DNA from: Streptomyces sp. NBC_01116
GTDB lineage: Bacteria; Actinomycetota; Actinomycetes; Streptomycetales; Streptomycetaceae
Length of the DNA: 64,000 nt
Assembly: GCF_041435495.1 (NCBI RefSeq)
Contig: NZ_CP108644.1
Coordinates: 2,356,001-2,420,000 of the forward strand
Direction: 5' to 3'
Within the stretch, counting starts at the first letter, position 1. Every line of letters begins with the position of its first letter. Shown here one piece after another: positions 17,106-26,491 of the stretch. The notes beneath the pieces were generated by a model that searched no databases, was not told where the DNA came from, and saw nothing but the letters and a program-made list of their open reading frames with translations. The position numbers and the translations under genes are program-made.

Positions 17106-18257
17106 TCACACCCCGGTGGACACTTCGGACTTGCTTCCCGAGCCGCCGCCGCCCTCGGATTCCGCGGCGAGAGCGCGGTTGCGCCGGACCGAGGACCAGA
17201 AGGAGAGGGCGATCAGGATCACGCCGACCGAGCCGGTGATGAACTCGTTGATCTGGTACTGGATGGTGATCAGCAGGATGATCGAGAGCGCGCCGATCGC
17301 GTAGTGCGCGCCGTGCTCCAGGTAGACGTAGTCGTCGAGCGTGCCCTCGCGCACCAGGTAGACGGTGAGCGAACGGACGTACATGGCGCCGATGCCGAGG
17401 CCGAGGGCCATCAGCACGATCTCGTTGGTGATCGCGAAGGCGCCGATGACGCCGTCGAAGGAGAACGAGGCGTCCAGGACTTCCAGGTAGAGGAAGAGGA
17501 AGAACGCGGCCTTTCCGGCGAGGGCGACCCCGGTGACGGGCTTGCCCTTCTTCTTGGCCTCTTCCTCGGCCTCGTGCTCGCGCTCCTCCTCCTCTTCCAG
17601 CTTGCCCTCGAAGAATCCGGAGAGCCCGCCGACGACGAGGTAGGTGATCAGACCGGCGATGCCGGAGAGCATGACCGTGGCCGCCTTGTCGGCGTGTCCG
17701 CCGCCGTGCTGGTGGGCCTGGGTCGCGAAGGTCATGGCGGTGAAGAGCAGGATGATCAGCGCGACGCAGACCGACAGCATGTCGACCTTGCCGAGCTTGG
17801 CGAGCGGGCGCTCGATCCAGCGCAGCCAGTGGATGTCGCGGTCCTCGTCGAAGATGAAGTCGAGGAAGATCATCAACAGGAACATGCCACCGAAGGCCGC
17901 GATCGACGGATGGGCGTCCGTGACCAGTTCCTTGTACCTGTCCGGGTCGTTGAAGGACAGGTCGATGGCCTCGATCGGCCCGAGCTGGGCGCTCACGGCC
18001 ACGATCACGACGGGGAACACCAGTCGCATACCGAAGACGGCGATGAGGATGCCGATGGTGAGGAAGATCTTCTGCCAGAAGGCATTCATCTTCTTCAGGA
18101 TTCCGGCGTTGATCACCGCGTTGTCGAAGGACAGCGAGATCTCCAGGACGGACAGGATCGCGACGATGCCGAATGCCTGCCACCCCCCGTAGAAAATCGC
18201 TGCGACCAGGCCGAGCGCGGTGACCGCGAACGACCAGCCGAAGGTTTTCAGAACCAC
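17106..18257 (-). CDS. DUF475 / TerC-like integral membrane protein, 383 aa
   Basis: Starts MVLKTFGWSFAVTALGL at 18257. At least seven hydrophobic helices are visible, including AFGIVAILSVLEISLSFDNA with the TerC-type S-F-D-N-A-V acid motif in a helix, a second 'LDASFSFDGVIGAFAIT' helix with the matching F-D-G motif, and a charged cytoplasmic loop (EEEEREHEAEEEAKKKG) around residue 225. Two such acidic intramembrane motifs are thought to carry divalent metals in TerC-type exporters. Neighbours are TerD/TerA genes, supporting a metal-stress role. Confidence 0.85.
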   Translation of the reverse strand: MVLKTFGWSFAVTALGLVAAIFYGGWQAFGIVAILSVLEISLSFDNAVINAGILKKMNAFWQKIFLTIGILIAVFGMRLVFPVVIVAVSAQLGPIEAIDLSFNDPDRYKELVTDAHPSIAAFGGMFLLMIFLDFIFDEDRDIHWLRWIERPLAKLGKVDMLSVCVALIILLFTAMTFATQAHQHGGGHADKAATVMLSGIAGLITYLVVGGLSGFFEGKLEEEEEREHEAEEEAKKKGKPVTGVALAGKAAFFLFLYLEVLDASFSFDGVIGAFAITNEIVLMALGLGIGAMYVRSLTVYLVREGTLDDYVYLEHGAHYAIGALSIILLITIQYQINEFITGSVGVILIALSFWSSVRRNRALAAESEGGGGSGSKSEVSTGV

Positions 18258-18327
18258 TGGCTACCCCATCGTGTTGTTAAAAGCGTCTCCCCCGGTGTGT
18301 CGGGGCTCCCCCGCGCCGAGCGCGGCG

Positions 18328-18903
18328 TTACGAAACGTTGACGCCGAAGTCTAGAGCGATGCCGCGCAGGCCCGACGCGTACCCCTGGCCGACCGCACGG
18401 AACTTCCACTCGCCGTTGTACCGGTAGAGCTCGCCGAAGATCATCGCGGTCTCCGTCGAGGCGTCCTCGCTGAGGTCGTAGCGGGCCAGCTCCTGGCCGT
18501 CGGCCTGGTTGACGACACGGATGAAAGCATTGCTGACCTGGCCGAACGCCTGGCCCCGGTTGTCCGCGTCATGGATCGAGACCGGGAAGACGATCTTGTC
18601 GCAGTGGGCGGGCACCTGGTCGAGACGGACGATGACGGACTCGTCGTCGCCGTCGCCCTCACCGGTGAGGTTGTCACCGGTGTGCTCGACGGAGCCGTCG
18701 GGGCTCGTGAGGTTGTTGTAGAAGATGAACCACTCGTCGCCGAGCACGCGGCCCGACTGGCACAGCAGTGCGCTGGCGTCGAGGTCGAAATCGGCTCCTG
18801 TGGTGGAGCGTGCGTCCCAGCCGAGCCCTACCAGCACCTGGGTGAGGTTGGGTGCGACCTTGGAGAGGGAGACATTGCCTCCCTTGGCGAGCGTGACGCC
18901 CAT
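18328..18903 (-). CDS. terD: TerD family protein, 191 aa
   Basis: Complete TerD domain: [79 protein letters not shown], then [20 protein letters not shown] and a C-terminal [15 protein letters not shown]. Acid residues in DFDLDAS and [13 protein letters not shown] are the calcium-binding sites of the family. Roughly 75% identical by eye to the neighbouring TerD at 19030-19605, so a tandem duplicate. It is separated from it by strong hairpins, so each may be transcribed alone. Confidence 0.92.
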   Translation of the reverse strand: MGVTLAKGGNVSLSKVAPNLTQVLVGLGWDARSTTGADFDLDASALLCQSGRVLGDEWFIFYNNLTSPDGSVEHTGDNLTGEGDGDDESVIVRLDQVPAHCDKIVFPVSIHDADNRGQAFGQVSNAFIRVVNQADGQELARYDLSEDASTETAMIFGELYRYNGEWKFRAVGQGYASGLRGIALDFGVNVS

Positions 18904-18934
18904 GTGTGTCCTCCCCGAGTCGTGTAAAACGCTG

Positions 18935-18978
18935 CCGGGCGCTTTCGACGCCCGGGGCCGGGCGTCGAAAGCGCCCGG
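18935..18978. terminator. perfect 21-bp inverted repeat between the terD genes
   Basis: Bases 18935-18955 (beginning CCGGGCGCTTTCGACG) are the exact reverse complement of 18958-18978, separated by two bases. Very stable hairpin lying after the upstream terD (minus strand) and just before the start region of the next. Confidence 0.85.
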
Positions 18979-18981
18979 TCA

Positions 18982-19017
18982 GGGGGTGCCCGGCGCATGG
19001 TGCCGGACACCCCCTGG
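18982..19017. terminator. second hairpin after the upstream terD
   Basis: AGGGGGTGCCCGGCGC pairs with the following GTGCCGGACACCCCCT around a short loop with one internal mismatch. It lies 12 bases beyond the stop of the 19030-19605 gene, so with the 18935-18978 repeat there are two consecutive hairpins. Confidence 0.65.
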
Positions 19018-19029
19018 GGCCCAGTGACG

Positions 19030-19605
19030 TCAGACGTTGACGCCGAAGTCCTGGGCGATGCCGCGCAGGCCCGAGGCGTACCCCTGGCCGATGGCGCGGA
19101 ACTTCCACTCCGCGCCGTTGCGGTAGAGCTCGCCGAAGACCATCGCGGTCTCCGTCGAGGCGTCCTCGCTCAGGTCGTAGCGGGCCAGCTCGGTGTTGTC
19201 GGCCTGGTTGACCACGCGGATGTACGCGTTGCGGACCTGGCCGAAGCTCTGCTGGCGGCTCTCGGCCTCGTAGATCGAGACCGGGAAGACGATCTTGTCG
19301 ACGTCGGCCGGAACGCCGGCCAGGTTCACCTTGATGACCTCGTCGTCGCCCTCGCCCTCACCGGTGAGGTTGTCACCGGTGTGCTCGACGGAGCCGTCGG
19401 GGCTCTTCAGGTTGTTGAAGAAGACGAAATTGCCGTCGGCGGCGACCTTGCCCTCGGCGTTCGCCAGCAGCGCGCTGGCGTCGAGGTCGAAGTCACCACC
19501 GGTGGTGGTGCGGGCGTCCCAGCCCAGACCGACGATGACCGCGGTCAGGTTGGGCGCGGCCTTGGTCAGCGAGACGTTGCCGCCCTTGCTGAGGCTGACT
19601 CCCAC
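19030..19605 (-). CDS. terD: TerD family protein, 191 aa
   Basis: Same length and architecture as its neighbour: [100 protein letters not shown] and [17 protein letters not shown]. All acid residues of the two calcium sites are present. Start ATG 19605 with a GGAGGACTC ribosome site. Soluble cytoplasmic stress protein; in Streptomyces several TerD paralogues are present, and roles in sporulation and calcium or tellurite response have been described for the family. Confidence 0.92.
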   Translation of the reverse strand: MGVSLSKGGNVSLTKAAPNLTAVIVGLGWDARTTTGGDFDLDASALLANAEGKVAADGNFVFFNNLKSPDGSVEHTGDNLTGEGEGDDEVIKVNLAGVPADVDKIVFPVSIYEAESRQQSFGQVRNAYIRVVNQADNTELARYDLSEDASTETAMVFGELYRNGAEWKFRAIGQGYASGLRGIAQDFGVNV

Positions 19606-19743
19606 GAGTCCTCCAGTAGTTTTCTCAGGGGCCGGCGGACGCCGGCTTCCCCGTCGTTCATTGGCATCGGATCAACGAGTGGATCCTAGTGACCGGTTCC
19701 CGGCCAAAACAGGCTTTTGACCGGGCGTCGCCAGGAGATCGCC

Positions 19744-20202
19744 TCAGAGCGCTTCGAGCGCCTTGACGTAGTCGTTCAGGTCGCGGGCGTCCGGGAGCCC
19801 GTTCACGACGCTCCAGCGGACGACGCCCGCCTTGTCGATGACGAAGGTGCCGCGCACCGCGCAGCCCTTGTCCTCGTCGAAGACGCCGTACGCCCGCGAG
19901 GTCTCCCCGTGCGGCCAGAAGTCGGACAGCAGCGGGTACTCCAGGCCCTCCTGCTCGGCGAAGACGCGCAGGGTGTGGATGGAGTCGTTGGAGACGGCGA
20001 GCAGCTGGGTGGACTCGTTCTCGAAGCGGGGCAGCTCGTCGCGGAGCGCGCACAGCTCGCCGGTGCAGACGCCGGTGAAGGCGAACGGGTAGAACACCAG
20101 CACGACGTTCTTCTCGCCGCGGAACTCCGACAGCCGCACGGTCCGGCCGTGGTTGTCCTTGAGCTGGAAGTCCGGGGCCTGACTGCCGACCTCGATCGTC
20201 AT
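19744..20202 (-). CDS. peroxiredoxin (AhpE/AhpC-TSA type), 152 aa
   Basis: MTIEVGSQAPDFQLKDNHGR starts the thioredoxin fold. The peroxidatic Cys lies in PFAFTGVCTGELCALRDEL (Cys in T-G-V-C-T), with a second Cys three residues on, and a later Arg in the active site. Length and the short C-terminus match one-Cys AhpE-like enzymes of Actinobacteria, which reduce peroxides in the cytoplasm. ATG 20202 is chosen because upstream in-frame codons are proline/arginine noise. Transcribed away from DUF3052, from which it is separated by a strong terminator. Confidence 0.9.
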   Translation of the reverse strand: MTIEVGSQAPDFQLKDNHGRTVRLSEFRGEKNVVLVFYPFAFTGVCTGELCALRDELPRFENESTQLLAVSNDSIHTLRVFAEQEGLEYPLLSDFWPHGETSRAYGVFDEDKGCAVRGTFVIDKAGVVRWSVVNGLPDARDLNDYVKALEAL

Positions 20203-20315
20203 GGAACACGCATCCTTATCGCCGCTTCTCCGCATCCCGGGCCGGGTCCGTGCGGGTGACTCCCACCCTACGCAGGGGCCCGCGGCGGGGCCCGGAGGGG
20301 CCGTGGACGTACGAA

Positions 20316-20352
20316 GGCCCTCACGGGCGCGGTGTGTGCGCCCGTGAGGGCC
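20316..20352. terminator. terminator after the DUF3052 gene
   Basis: GGCCCTCACGGGCGC (20316-20330) and GCGCCCGTGAGGGCC (20338-20352) form a perfect 15-bp stem with a seven-base loop, 22 bases beyond the stop codon of the minus-strand DUF3052 gene. Confidence 0.9.
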
Positions 20353-20374
20353 CCGGGGTGGTGCGAAGCGTGGT

Positions 20375-20812
20375 TCAGCGCTTGGCCTTGGCCCCCTTGG
20401 GGGTGACCAGACGGCTGCCCGTCCAGTCCTTGCCCGCGCTGATGCTCTTGGTCTGGGCGAGACCGGCTGTCTGGGCAGCCTCATTGATGTCGCTCGGTTC
20501 GACGTATCCGTCACGGCCGGTCTTCGGCGTCATCAGCCAGACCGTACCGCCGTCCTCGATCAGACCAATGGCATCCACCAGCGCGTCCGTAAGGTCGCCG
20601 TCCTCGTCGCGGAACCAGAGCAGGACGACGTCTGCGACGTCGTCGTACTCCTCGTCGACGAGTTCCTGGCCGGTAGTGGCCTCAATGCCCTCACGGAGCT
20701 CCAGCTCGACGTCTTCGTCGTAGCCGATCTCCTGGACCACTTGTCCGGGCTCGAACCCCAGGCGTGCTGCCGGGTTGGTCCGCTCCTCCGCGTGGTCCGC
20801 GGTCGCGCTCAC
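20375..20812 (-). CDS. DUF3052 family protein, 145 aa
   Basis: Start placed at GTG 20812 (VSATADHAEERTNPAARLG), preceded by an excellent AGGAGG. The frame is open further upstream but lacks coding character. Sequence GFEPGQVVQEIGYDEDVELE, then DVADVVLLWFRDEDGDLTD, GLIEDGGTVWLMTPKTGRDG and ISAGKDWTGSRLV is the DUF3052 family, nearly universal in Actinobacteria and always next to aceE or the peroxiredoxin. The fold resembles a degenerate nucleotide-binding domain. Function unknown. Divergent from aceE across 496 bases. Confidence 0.9.
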   Translation of the reverse strand: MSATADHAEERTNPAARLGFEPGQVVQEIGYDEDVELELREGIEATTGQELVDEEYDDVADVVLLWFRDEDGDLTDALVDAIGLIEDGGTVWLMTPKTGRDGYVEPSDINEAAQTAGLAQTKSISAGKDWTGSRLVTPKGAKAKR

Positions 20813-21308
20813 GGGTTGCCTCCTGATCATGTCTTCGGAAAATGCTGCAGCCACGCGCGTGCGCGGGGCGTTGGCCGTAGTCCACACGGGACCGGCGAAT
20901 CGCGCAAGTACCCAGCGTGCGAGACCGCCTATACGGTGACGTTCCCTGCCACGTCAACGCAAGTTCAGGCATGTCTCCCCGGCGGCTTCCCGGGGCTTCC
21001 CCCGGGTCACTCCATCCGTTTACGTCCTTCCTCAGCTTATGCGGTTTCGATCCGCCAATCGGAGTCGAACAGCCTTTGGGAACACTTGGACGCCTTGGGC
21101 GTAAGGTTGCGGTTTGCCCGTACCCAGCCGCGTACTGCCCACACTCGTGCCCCGCGGGCACGTTTCGGAACCTCGGAGTTACCCCACGGTAAAGATGACG
21201 TTCGGGCCCTCGCGGTAGCACGATGGAGGCGGCGCACCCAGAGTTGCCCCCGGGGGCGTGTGCCCGTAGCAGGCCCCGTAGAGCACCACCGAACAGCGAA
21301 GGAACAGT
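20813..21308. other. 496-bp intergenic region between DUF3052 and aceE
   Basis: Contains the divergent control region of the DUF3052 gene and aceE. It is less GC-rich than the coding DNA. I see no tRNA, riboswitch or coding frame. Frames open in both directions encode mixed-composition peptides without family resemblance. The only clear site is the aceE ribosome site, AAGGAA, at about 21299. Confidence 0.5.
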
Positions 21309-24041
21309 GTGGCTTCCGGATCCGATCGCAACCCGATCATCATTGGCGGCCTTCCGAGCCAGGTCCCGGATTTTGATCCCGAGGAGACCCGGGAATGGCT
21401 CGACTCCCTCGACGCCGCCGTCGACGAGCGCGGCCGTGAGCGCGCCCGCTACCTGATGCTCCGGCTCATCGAGCGCGCGCGGGAGAAGCGCGTCGCCGTG
21501 CCGGAGATGCGCAGCACGGACTACGTGAACACGATCGCCACGAAGGACGAGCCGTTCTTCCCCGGCGACGAGGAGATCGAACGCAAGGTCCTCAACGCGA
21601 CCCGCTGGAACGCCGCGGTGATGGTCTCGCGGGCCCAGCGCCCCGGGATCGGCGTCGGCGGCCACATCGCCACCTTCGCCTCCTCCGCCTCGCTGTACGA
21701 CGTGGGCTTCAACCACTTCTTCCGGGGCAAGGACCAGGGCGACGGCGGCGACCAGATCTTCTTCCAGGGACACGCGTCCCCGGGGATCTACGCCCGCGCG
21801 TTCCTGCTGGACCGGCTGAACGAGGCGCAGCTCGACGCGTTCCGCCAGGAGAAGTCGAAGGCCCCGAACGGGCTGTCCAGCTATCCGCACCCGCGGCTGA
21901 TGCCGGACTTCTGGGAGTTCCCGACCGTCTCGATGGGCCTCGGTCCGCTCGGCGCGATCTACCAGGCGCGGATGAACCGCTACATGGAGGCGCGCGGCAT
22001 CGCCGACACCTCCAAGTCGCACGTGTGGGCCTATCTGGGCGACGGCGAGATGGACGAGCCGGAGTCCCTGGGCCAGCTGTCCATCGCCGCCCGTGAGGGC
22101 CTGGACAACCTGACCTTCGTGGTCAACTGCAACCTCCAGCGGCTCGACGGCCCAGTGCGCGGCAACGGCAAGATCATCCAGGAGCTGGAGTCGCAGTTCC
22201 GGGGCGCCGGCTGGAACGTCATCAAGCTGGTCTGGGACCGCTCCTGGGACCCGCTGCTGGCGCAGGACCGCACGGGCATCCTGGTCAACCGGCTGAATAC
22301 CACGCCGGACGGCCAGTTCCAGACGTACGCCACCGAGACCGGTCAGTACATCCGCGAGCACTTCTTCGGCGACGACCCGCGGCTGCGGGACATGGTCAAG
22401 GACATGACCGACCAGCAGATCCTGCACCTCGGCCGCGGCGGCCACGACCACCGCAAGGTCTACGCGGCCTACGCGGCGGCCAAGGCGCACAAGGGCCAGC
22501 CGACGGTCATCCTGGCGCAGACGGTCAAGGGCTGGACGCTGGGGCCGAACTTCGAGGGCCGCAACGCGACCCACCAGATGAAGAAGCTCACGGTCGAGGA
22601 CCTCAAGCGCTTCCGGGACCGGCTGCACATCCCGATCACGGACAAGCAGCTGGACGAGGGCTACCCGCCCTACTACCACCCGGGCCGCGACTCGGAGGAG
22701 ATCCAGTACATGCACGACCGCCGCCAGGGTCTGGGCGGTTACGTCCCGACCCGTGTGGTGCGTGCGAAGCCGCTTCCGCAGCCCGAGGACAAGACGTACG
22801 CGGCTGCGAAGAAGGGTTCGGGCTCGCAGTCGATCGCCACCACCATGGCGTTCGTCCGCGTCCTGAAGGACCTCATGCGTGACAAGGAGATCGGCAAGCG
22901 TTTCGTGCTGATCGCCCCCGATGAGTACCGCACCTTCGGCATGGACGCGTTCTTCCCGAGTGCGAAGATCTACAACCCGCTGGGTCAGCAGTACGAGGCG
23001 GTCGACCGCGATCTGCTGCTCGCGTACAAGGAGTCCCCGACGGGTCAGATGCTGCACGACGGCATCTCCGAGGCGGGCTGCACGGCCTCCCTGATCGCGG
23101 CCGGTTCGGCGTACGCCACGCACGGCGAGCCGCTGATCCCGGTGTACGTCTTCTACTCGATGTTCGGGTTCCAGCGCACCGGCGACCAGTTCTGGCAGAT
23201 GGCCGACCAGCTCGCGCGCGGCTTCGTGCTCGGCGCGACCGCCGGCCGTACGACGCTGACCGGCGAGGGCCTCCAGCACGCGGACGGCCACTCGCAGCTG
23301 CTGGCCTCGACGAACCCGGGCTGTGTCGCGTACGACCCGGCCTACGGGTTCGAGATCGCGCACATCATGAAGGACGGGCTGCGCCGGATGTACGGCGAGG
23401 CGAACGAGGACGTCTTCTACTACCTCACCGTCTACAACGAGCCGATCCAGCACCCGGCCGAGCCGGAGGACGTGGACGTCGAGGGCATCCTCAAGGGCAT
23501 CCACCGCTTCAGCGCCGGCGAGAAGGGCGAGATCCCGGCCCAGATCATGGCGTCCGGCGTGGCGGTCCCCTGGGCGCTGGAGGCGCAGCGGATCCTCGCG
23601 GACGAGTGGAACGTCAAGGCGGACGTCTGGTCGGCGACCTCCTGGAACGAGCTGCGCCGCGAGGCGGTGGACGTCGAGCGCTACAACCTCCTGCACCCGG
23701 AGGAGGAGCAGCGCGTCCCGTACGTGACCAGGAAGCTCGAAGCGGCCCAGGGTCCGTTCGTGGCGGTCTCGGACTGGATGCGTTCGGTTCCGGACCAGAT
23801 CGCGCGCTGGGTGCCGGGCACCTACCAGTCGCTGGGCGCGGACGGCTTCGGCTTCGCGGACACGCGGGGTGCGGCCCGCCGGTTCTTCCACATCGACGCG
23901 CAGTCGATCGTGCTGGCGGTGCTCACCGAGCTGGCCAAGGAGGGCAAGGTCGACCGGTCCGCCCTGAAGACGGCCGTGGACCGCTACGAGCTCCTGGACG
24001 TGACCGCGGCCGATCCGGGCGCGGCGGGCGGCGACGCGTAG
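21309..24041 (+). CDS. aceE: pyruvate dehydrogenase E1 component (homodimeric), 910 aa
   Basis: Full-length homodimeric E1 of the pyruvate dehydrogenase complex, decarboxylating pyruvate with thiamine diphosphate and passing the acetyl group to E2 lipoate. GTG start with AAGGAA upstream. Visible motifs: [20 protein letters not shown], the ThDP/Mg site [20 protein letters not shown] and [16 protein letters not shown], then QTVKGWTLG and [16 protein letters not shown] in the C-terminal transketolase-like half. The end, [13 protein letters not shown], is normal. It is monocistronic here, closed by a 12-bp hairpin at 24053. Confidence 0.97.
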   Translation: MASGSDRNPIIIGGLPSQVPDFDPEETREWLDSLDAAVDERGRERARYLMLRLIERAREKRVAVPEMRSTDYVNTIATKDEPFFPGDEEIERKVLNATRWNAAVMVSRAQRPGIGVGGHIATFASSASLYDVGFNHFFRGKDQGDGGDQIFFQGHASPGIYARAFLLDRLNEAQLDAFRQEKSKAPNGLSSYPHPRLMPDFWEFPTVSMGLGPLGAIYQARMNRYMEARGIADTSKSHVWAYLGDGEMDEPESLGQLSIAAREGLDNLTFVVNCNLQRLDGPVRGNGKIIQELESQFRGAGWNVIKLVWDRSWDPLLAQDRTGILVNRLNTTPDGQFQTYATETGQYIREHFFGDDPRLRDMVKDMTDQQILHLGRGGHDHRKVYAAYAAAKAHKGQPTVILAQTVKGWTLGPNFEGRNATHQMKKLTVEDLKRFRDRLHIPITDKQLDEGYPPYYHPGRDSEEIQYMHDRRQGLGGYVPTRVVRAKPLPQPEDKTYAAAKKGSGSQSIATTMAFVRVLKDLMRDKEIGKRFVLIAPDEYRTFGMDAFFPSAKIYNPLGQQYEAVDRDLLLAYKESPTGQMLHDGISEAGCTASLIAAGSAYATHGEPLIPVYVFYSMFGFQRTGDQFWQMADQLARGFVLGATAGRTTLTGEGLQHADGHSQLLASTNPGCVAYDPAYGFEIAHIMKDGLRRMYGEANEDVFYYLTVYNEPIQHPAEPEDVDVEGILKGIHRFSAGEKGEIPAQIMASGVAVPWALEAQRILADEWNVKADVWSATSWNELRREAVDVERYNLLHPEEEQRVPYVTRKLEAAQGPFVAVSDWMRSVPDQIARWVPGTYQSLGADGFGFADTRGAARRFFHIDAQSIVLAVLTELAKEGKVDRSALKTAVDRYELLDVTAADPGAAGGDA

Positions 24042-24052
24042 GCAGGGACGGC

Positions 24053-24092
24053 CGGGAGGGGCGGTGGCGCTGGAGCGTCGCCGCCCCTCCCG
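24053..24092 (+). terminator. terminator after aceE
   Basis: CGGGAGGGGCGG (24053-24064) pairs perfectly with CCGCCCCTCCCG (24081-24092), 11 bases beyond the aceE stop codon. It can also serve the convergent gene ending at 24104. Confidence 0.85.
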
Positions 24093-24103
24093 CGTGTCCG
24101 GGC

Positions 24104-24508
24104 TCAGTTCTCCCAGATCTTGAAGGCCCGTACCTGGTACGGGGACCGGGGCGTCCAGGTGCCGCCGCCGGGGTACGTCTCGAACTCCCCCGTCTCCGCG
24201 CACTCGGCGGACTGGTAGGTGGTGACGGGCCGCCCGGTGCGGTTGGCGAGGGACTGGGCGTCGCCGCCCTTCGGCAGCGGGACACAGCTCTCGATGTCCA
24301 CGCCGGACAGCTCGAAGGTGTGGCGGGCCCCGGTGAAGTCGGGCTTCTTCCAGAGGCAGAGCCTGCCCGCCTCACAGGCCCCGAGGGCGACGCCCGGGGA
24401 CCGCTCGGGGGCCGCCGCGGCCCGGTCGTGGGTCAGGGCCTGGGGAACGAGTGCGGTGACGGCCAGGGCGGCCGCGAGAACGGTCGTGCGGGTCAAGGTC
24501 GTACGCAT
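24104..24508 (-). CDS. peptidase-inhibitor I36-like secreted protein, 134 aa
   Basis: A signal peptide (MRTTLTRTTVLAAALAVTAL, then Ala-rich with a likely cut after AAAA) precedes about 100 secreted residues. CEAGRLCLWKKPDFTGARHT near residue 45 is the beta/gamma-crystallin-like Greek-key signature of the I36 family (SMPI-type Streptomyces metalloproteinase inhibitor relatives), followed by C-V-P and SAECAETGEF, giving four or five cysteines for disulfides. The ribosome site GGGGGTTGA is weak but well spaced. Probably a small secreted protein of unknown target; inhibition is not implied by family alone. Confidence 0.8.
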   Translation of the reverse strand: MRTTLTRTTVLAAALAVTALVPQALTHDRAAAAPERSPGVALGACEAGRLCLWKKPDFTGARHTFELSGVDIESCVPLPKGGDAQSLANRTGRPVTTYQSAECAETGEFETYPGGGTWTPRSPYQVRAFKIWEN

Positions 24509-24530
24509 GATGGATCAACCCCCGTGGTTG

Positions 24531-24600
24531 GTCGGTGCCGGTCGGTGCCGGTCGGTGCCGGTCGGTGCCGGTCGGTGCCGGTCGGTGCCGGTCGGTGTTC
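24531..24600. repeat. 10-bp tandem repeat GTCGGTGCCG, seven copies
   Basis: Six perfect copies of GTCGGTGCCG (24531-24590) and a seventh ending GTGTTC. It lies 23 bases upstream of the I36-like gene start, so within its likely promoter region. Copy number of such arrays usually varies between strains. Confidence 0.95.
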
Positions 24601-24675
24601 GCTTCCGCCGATCACTCTGCGTCACCGGGCGTGGTGCGCGGAAGGGCGGCCGGGGGGCACCACCCTGATAGGCGA

Positions 24676-24705
24676 GAGCCCCGCCGAAAGGATTCGGCGG
24701 GGCTC
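24676..24705 (-). terminator. terminator after the DHA2 transporter gene
   Basis: GAGCCCCGCCGAA pairs with TTCGGCGGGGCTC (24676-24688 / 24693-24705) around a four-base loop, 40 bases beyond the stop of the minus-strand transporter. Confidence 0.85.
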
Positions 24706-24744
24706 CGGCCTGCGCTGTGTTGACGGCCTGCGCCGCGTCGGGCG

Positions 24745-26364
24745 TCAGATGTGGCCGACTCCGGCGCCCGCCTCGGCGTTCGCGCCGCGCTTGGTGAGGG
24801 TGGCGACGAAGGCGGCGACCACGGCGACGACGCCCGCGACCGTGAAGGCCAGGCCCATGCCCGACATGAACGTGTCGTGGATGACCCCGCCGATGCGGTC
24901 GATGACGTCCGGCGTCATGCCGGGGGCCTTGGCGAGCTCCTCGGCCGGGACGATGCCGAACTCGGCGGCCTCCTCCAGCTTCGGGTCGGGCGCGCCGGGC
25001 AGGCCCGCGCCCGCCCAGTTGTCCGCGAACTCGGCGCTGACCTTGGAGGACATGACCGCTCCGAGGACGGCGGTGCCGAGCGCGCCGCCGACCTGCATGG
25101 CGGCCTGCTGGAGACCGCCGGCCACGCCGGACAGCTCCATGGGCGCGTTGCCGACGATGACCTCGGTGGCGCCGACCATGACCGGGGCGAGCCCGCAGCC
25201 GAGCAGGGCGAACCAGAGGGACATCGCGAAGGTGCCGGTGGAGTCGGTGAGCGTGGTCATGCCGAACATCGCGGTGGCCGTGCAGACCATGCCGCCGACC
25301 AGCGGGACGCGCGGGCCGAACTTGGTGATCAGCAGACCGGCGACCGGCGAGGAGACGATCATCATGGCGGTCAGCGGCAGCAGGTGCAGACCGCTGTCGA
25401 CCGGGCTGAGGCCGTGGACGCCCTGGAGGAAGAACGTCACGAAGAAGAGGCCGCCCATGAAGGCGAAGGCCATCAGCATCATGAGCACGACACCGGCCGT
25501 CAACGGGACGGAGCGGAACATCCCCAGCGGGACGAGCGGTTCCTTGACCTTGGTCTCCCAGAGGCCGAAGGCCAGGAAGAGCAGGATCGCGAGGCCGAGC
25601 CACGCCCAGGTGCGGCCGTCGCCCCAGCCCCAGGACTCACCGGCCTTGATGATGCCCCAGATGAGGGAGAACATCGCGCCCGAGAGCAGCACGATGCCGA
25701 GGACGTCGAAGGAGCGCGGCGCGTTGGCGGCGCGGTGGTCCTTGAGGATCACCAGGCCGAAGATGAGCGCGACGACGCCGACCGGCACGTTGATGAAGAA
25801 GACCGACTGCCAGCTGACGTGCTCGACGAGCAGACCGCCGACGATCGGGCCGCCCGCGGTGGACGCGCCGATGACCATGCCCCAGATGCCGATCGCCATG
25901 TTCAGCTTCTCGGCGGGGAAGGTGGCGCGCAGCAGGCCCAGGGCGGCCGGCATCAGCAGAGCGCCGAAGAGGCCCTGGAGCACGCGGAAGACGACGACCA
26001 GGACGATCTCTTTGGAGAAACCGATCGCGGCCGAGGAGATGGCGAATCCCGCGATACCGATCAGGAAGGTCTGACGGTGGCCGAAGCGGTCGCCCAGCTT
26101 GCCCGCGGTGATCAGGGCGACGGCGAGCGCCAGGAGATAGCCGTTGGTGATCCACTGGACGTCGGCGAGCGAGGCGCCGAGGTCCTGTTGGATCGCGGGA
26201 TTCGCGATGGCGACGATGGTGCCGTCGAGGGCGACCATCATCACGCCGATGGCGACGGCGAAGAGGGTCAGCCAGGGGTGGCCGCGAAGCCCCTTGACCG
26301 GGGCGGGTACTGCGTTGTCTTCCGGCTCCCGCGGCGCCTTCTCGACGGTGGTCTGACTAGTCAT
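24745..26364 (-). CDS. MFS transporter, DHA2 (EmrB/QacA) family drug:proton antiporter, 539 aa
   Basis: Fourteen hydrophobic helices are expected from the length. Diagnostic DHA2 motifs are VALDGTIVAIANPAIQQDLG in helix 1 (motif D1), ITAGKLGDRFGHRQTFLIGI in the loop 2-3 (motif A) and GPIVGGLLVEHVSWQSVFFI (motif C). Exports toxic compounds by proton antiport across the membrane. ATG start at 26364. Divergent from the TetR gene at 26492 over 127 bases that hold a clear inverted repeat, so it is very probably repressed by that TetR protein. The substrate cannot be named. Confidence 0.92.
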   Translation of the reverse strand: MTSQTTVEKAPREPEDNAVPAPVKGLRGHPWLTLFAVAIGVMMVALDGTIVAIANPAIQQDLGASLADVQWITNGYLLALAVALITAGKLGDRFGHRQTFLIGIAGFAISSAAIGFSKEIVLVVVFRVLQGLFGALLMPAALGLLRATFPAEKLNMAIGIWGMVIGASTAGGPIVGGLLVEHVSWQSVFFINVPVGVVALIFGLVILKDHRAANAPRSFDVLGIVLLSGAMFSLIWGIIKAGESWGWGDGRTWAWLGLAILLFLAFGLWETKVKEPLVPLGMFRSVPLTAGVVLMMLMAFAFMGGLFFVTFFLQGVHGLSPVDSGLHLLPLTAMMIVSSPVAGLLITKFGPRVPLVGGMVCTATAMFGMTTLTDSTGTFAMSLWFALLGCGLAPVMVGATEVIVGNAPMELSGVAGGLQQAAMQVGGALGTAVLGAVMSSKVSAEFADNWAGAGLPGAPDPKLEEAAEFGIVPAEELAKAPGMTPDVIDRIGGVIHDTFMSGMGLAFTVAGVVAVVAAFVATLTKRGANAEAGAGVGHI

Positions 26365-26376
26365 ACGGCGAGACTA

Positions 26377-26427
26377 GTGACAGCTACTGACAGTTGACAA
26401 ACCAATTCACAAGTCAGTAACTGTCAC
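26377..26427. promoter_or_regulatory. divergent promoter and operator of the tetR / DHA2 pair
   Basis: GTGACAGCTACTG (26377-26389) and CAGTAACTGTCAC (26415-26427) form an inverted repeat matching in 12 of 13 positions, 25 bases apart. A second direct CTGACAG copy overlaps the left arm. TTGACA at 26394-26399 with TAACTG about 18 bases on could be the tetR promoter, so bound regulator would cover both promoters. Confidence 0.7.
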
Positions 26428-26491
26428 GTAGCTCACACGTAGCTCACGGATATGCTGAGCTGGACAAACACGGGAAAAGAGGAACCGGTAC

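Noticed and set aside
16272..18341. 689-residue plus-strand frame opposite the TerA-like and DUF475 genes
   Set aside because: Antisense shadow; DUF475 on the other strand has clear membrane helices and family motifs.
20813..21308. Riboswitch or T-box upstream of aceE
   Set aside because: No recognisable conserved core or terminator-antiterminator pair was seen by eye.
20691..24203. 1170-residue frame opposite aceE
   Set aside because: Shadow frame caused by high GC third positions of aceE, with Val/Leu/Arg/His-rich nonsense composition.
24531..24600. Regular short repeat considered as a CRISPR array
   Set aside because: The 10-base units are contiguous without spacers, and there are no cas genes nearby.
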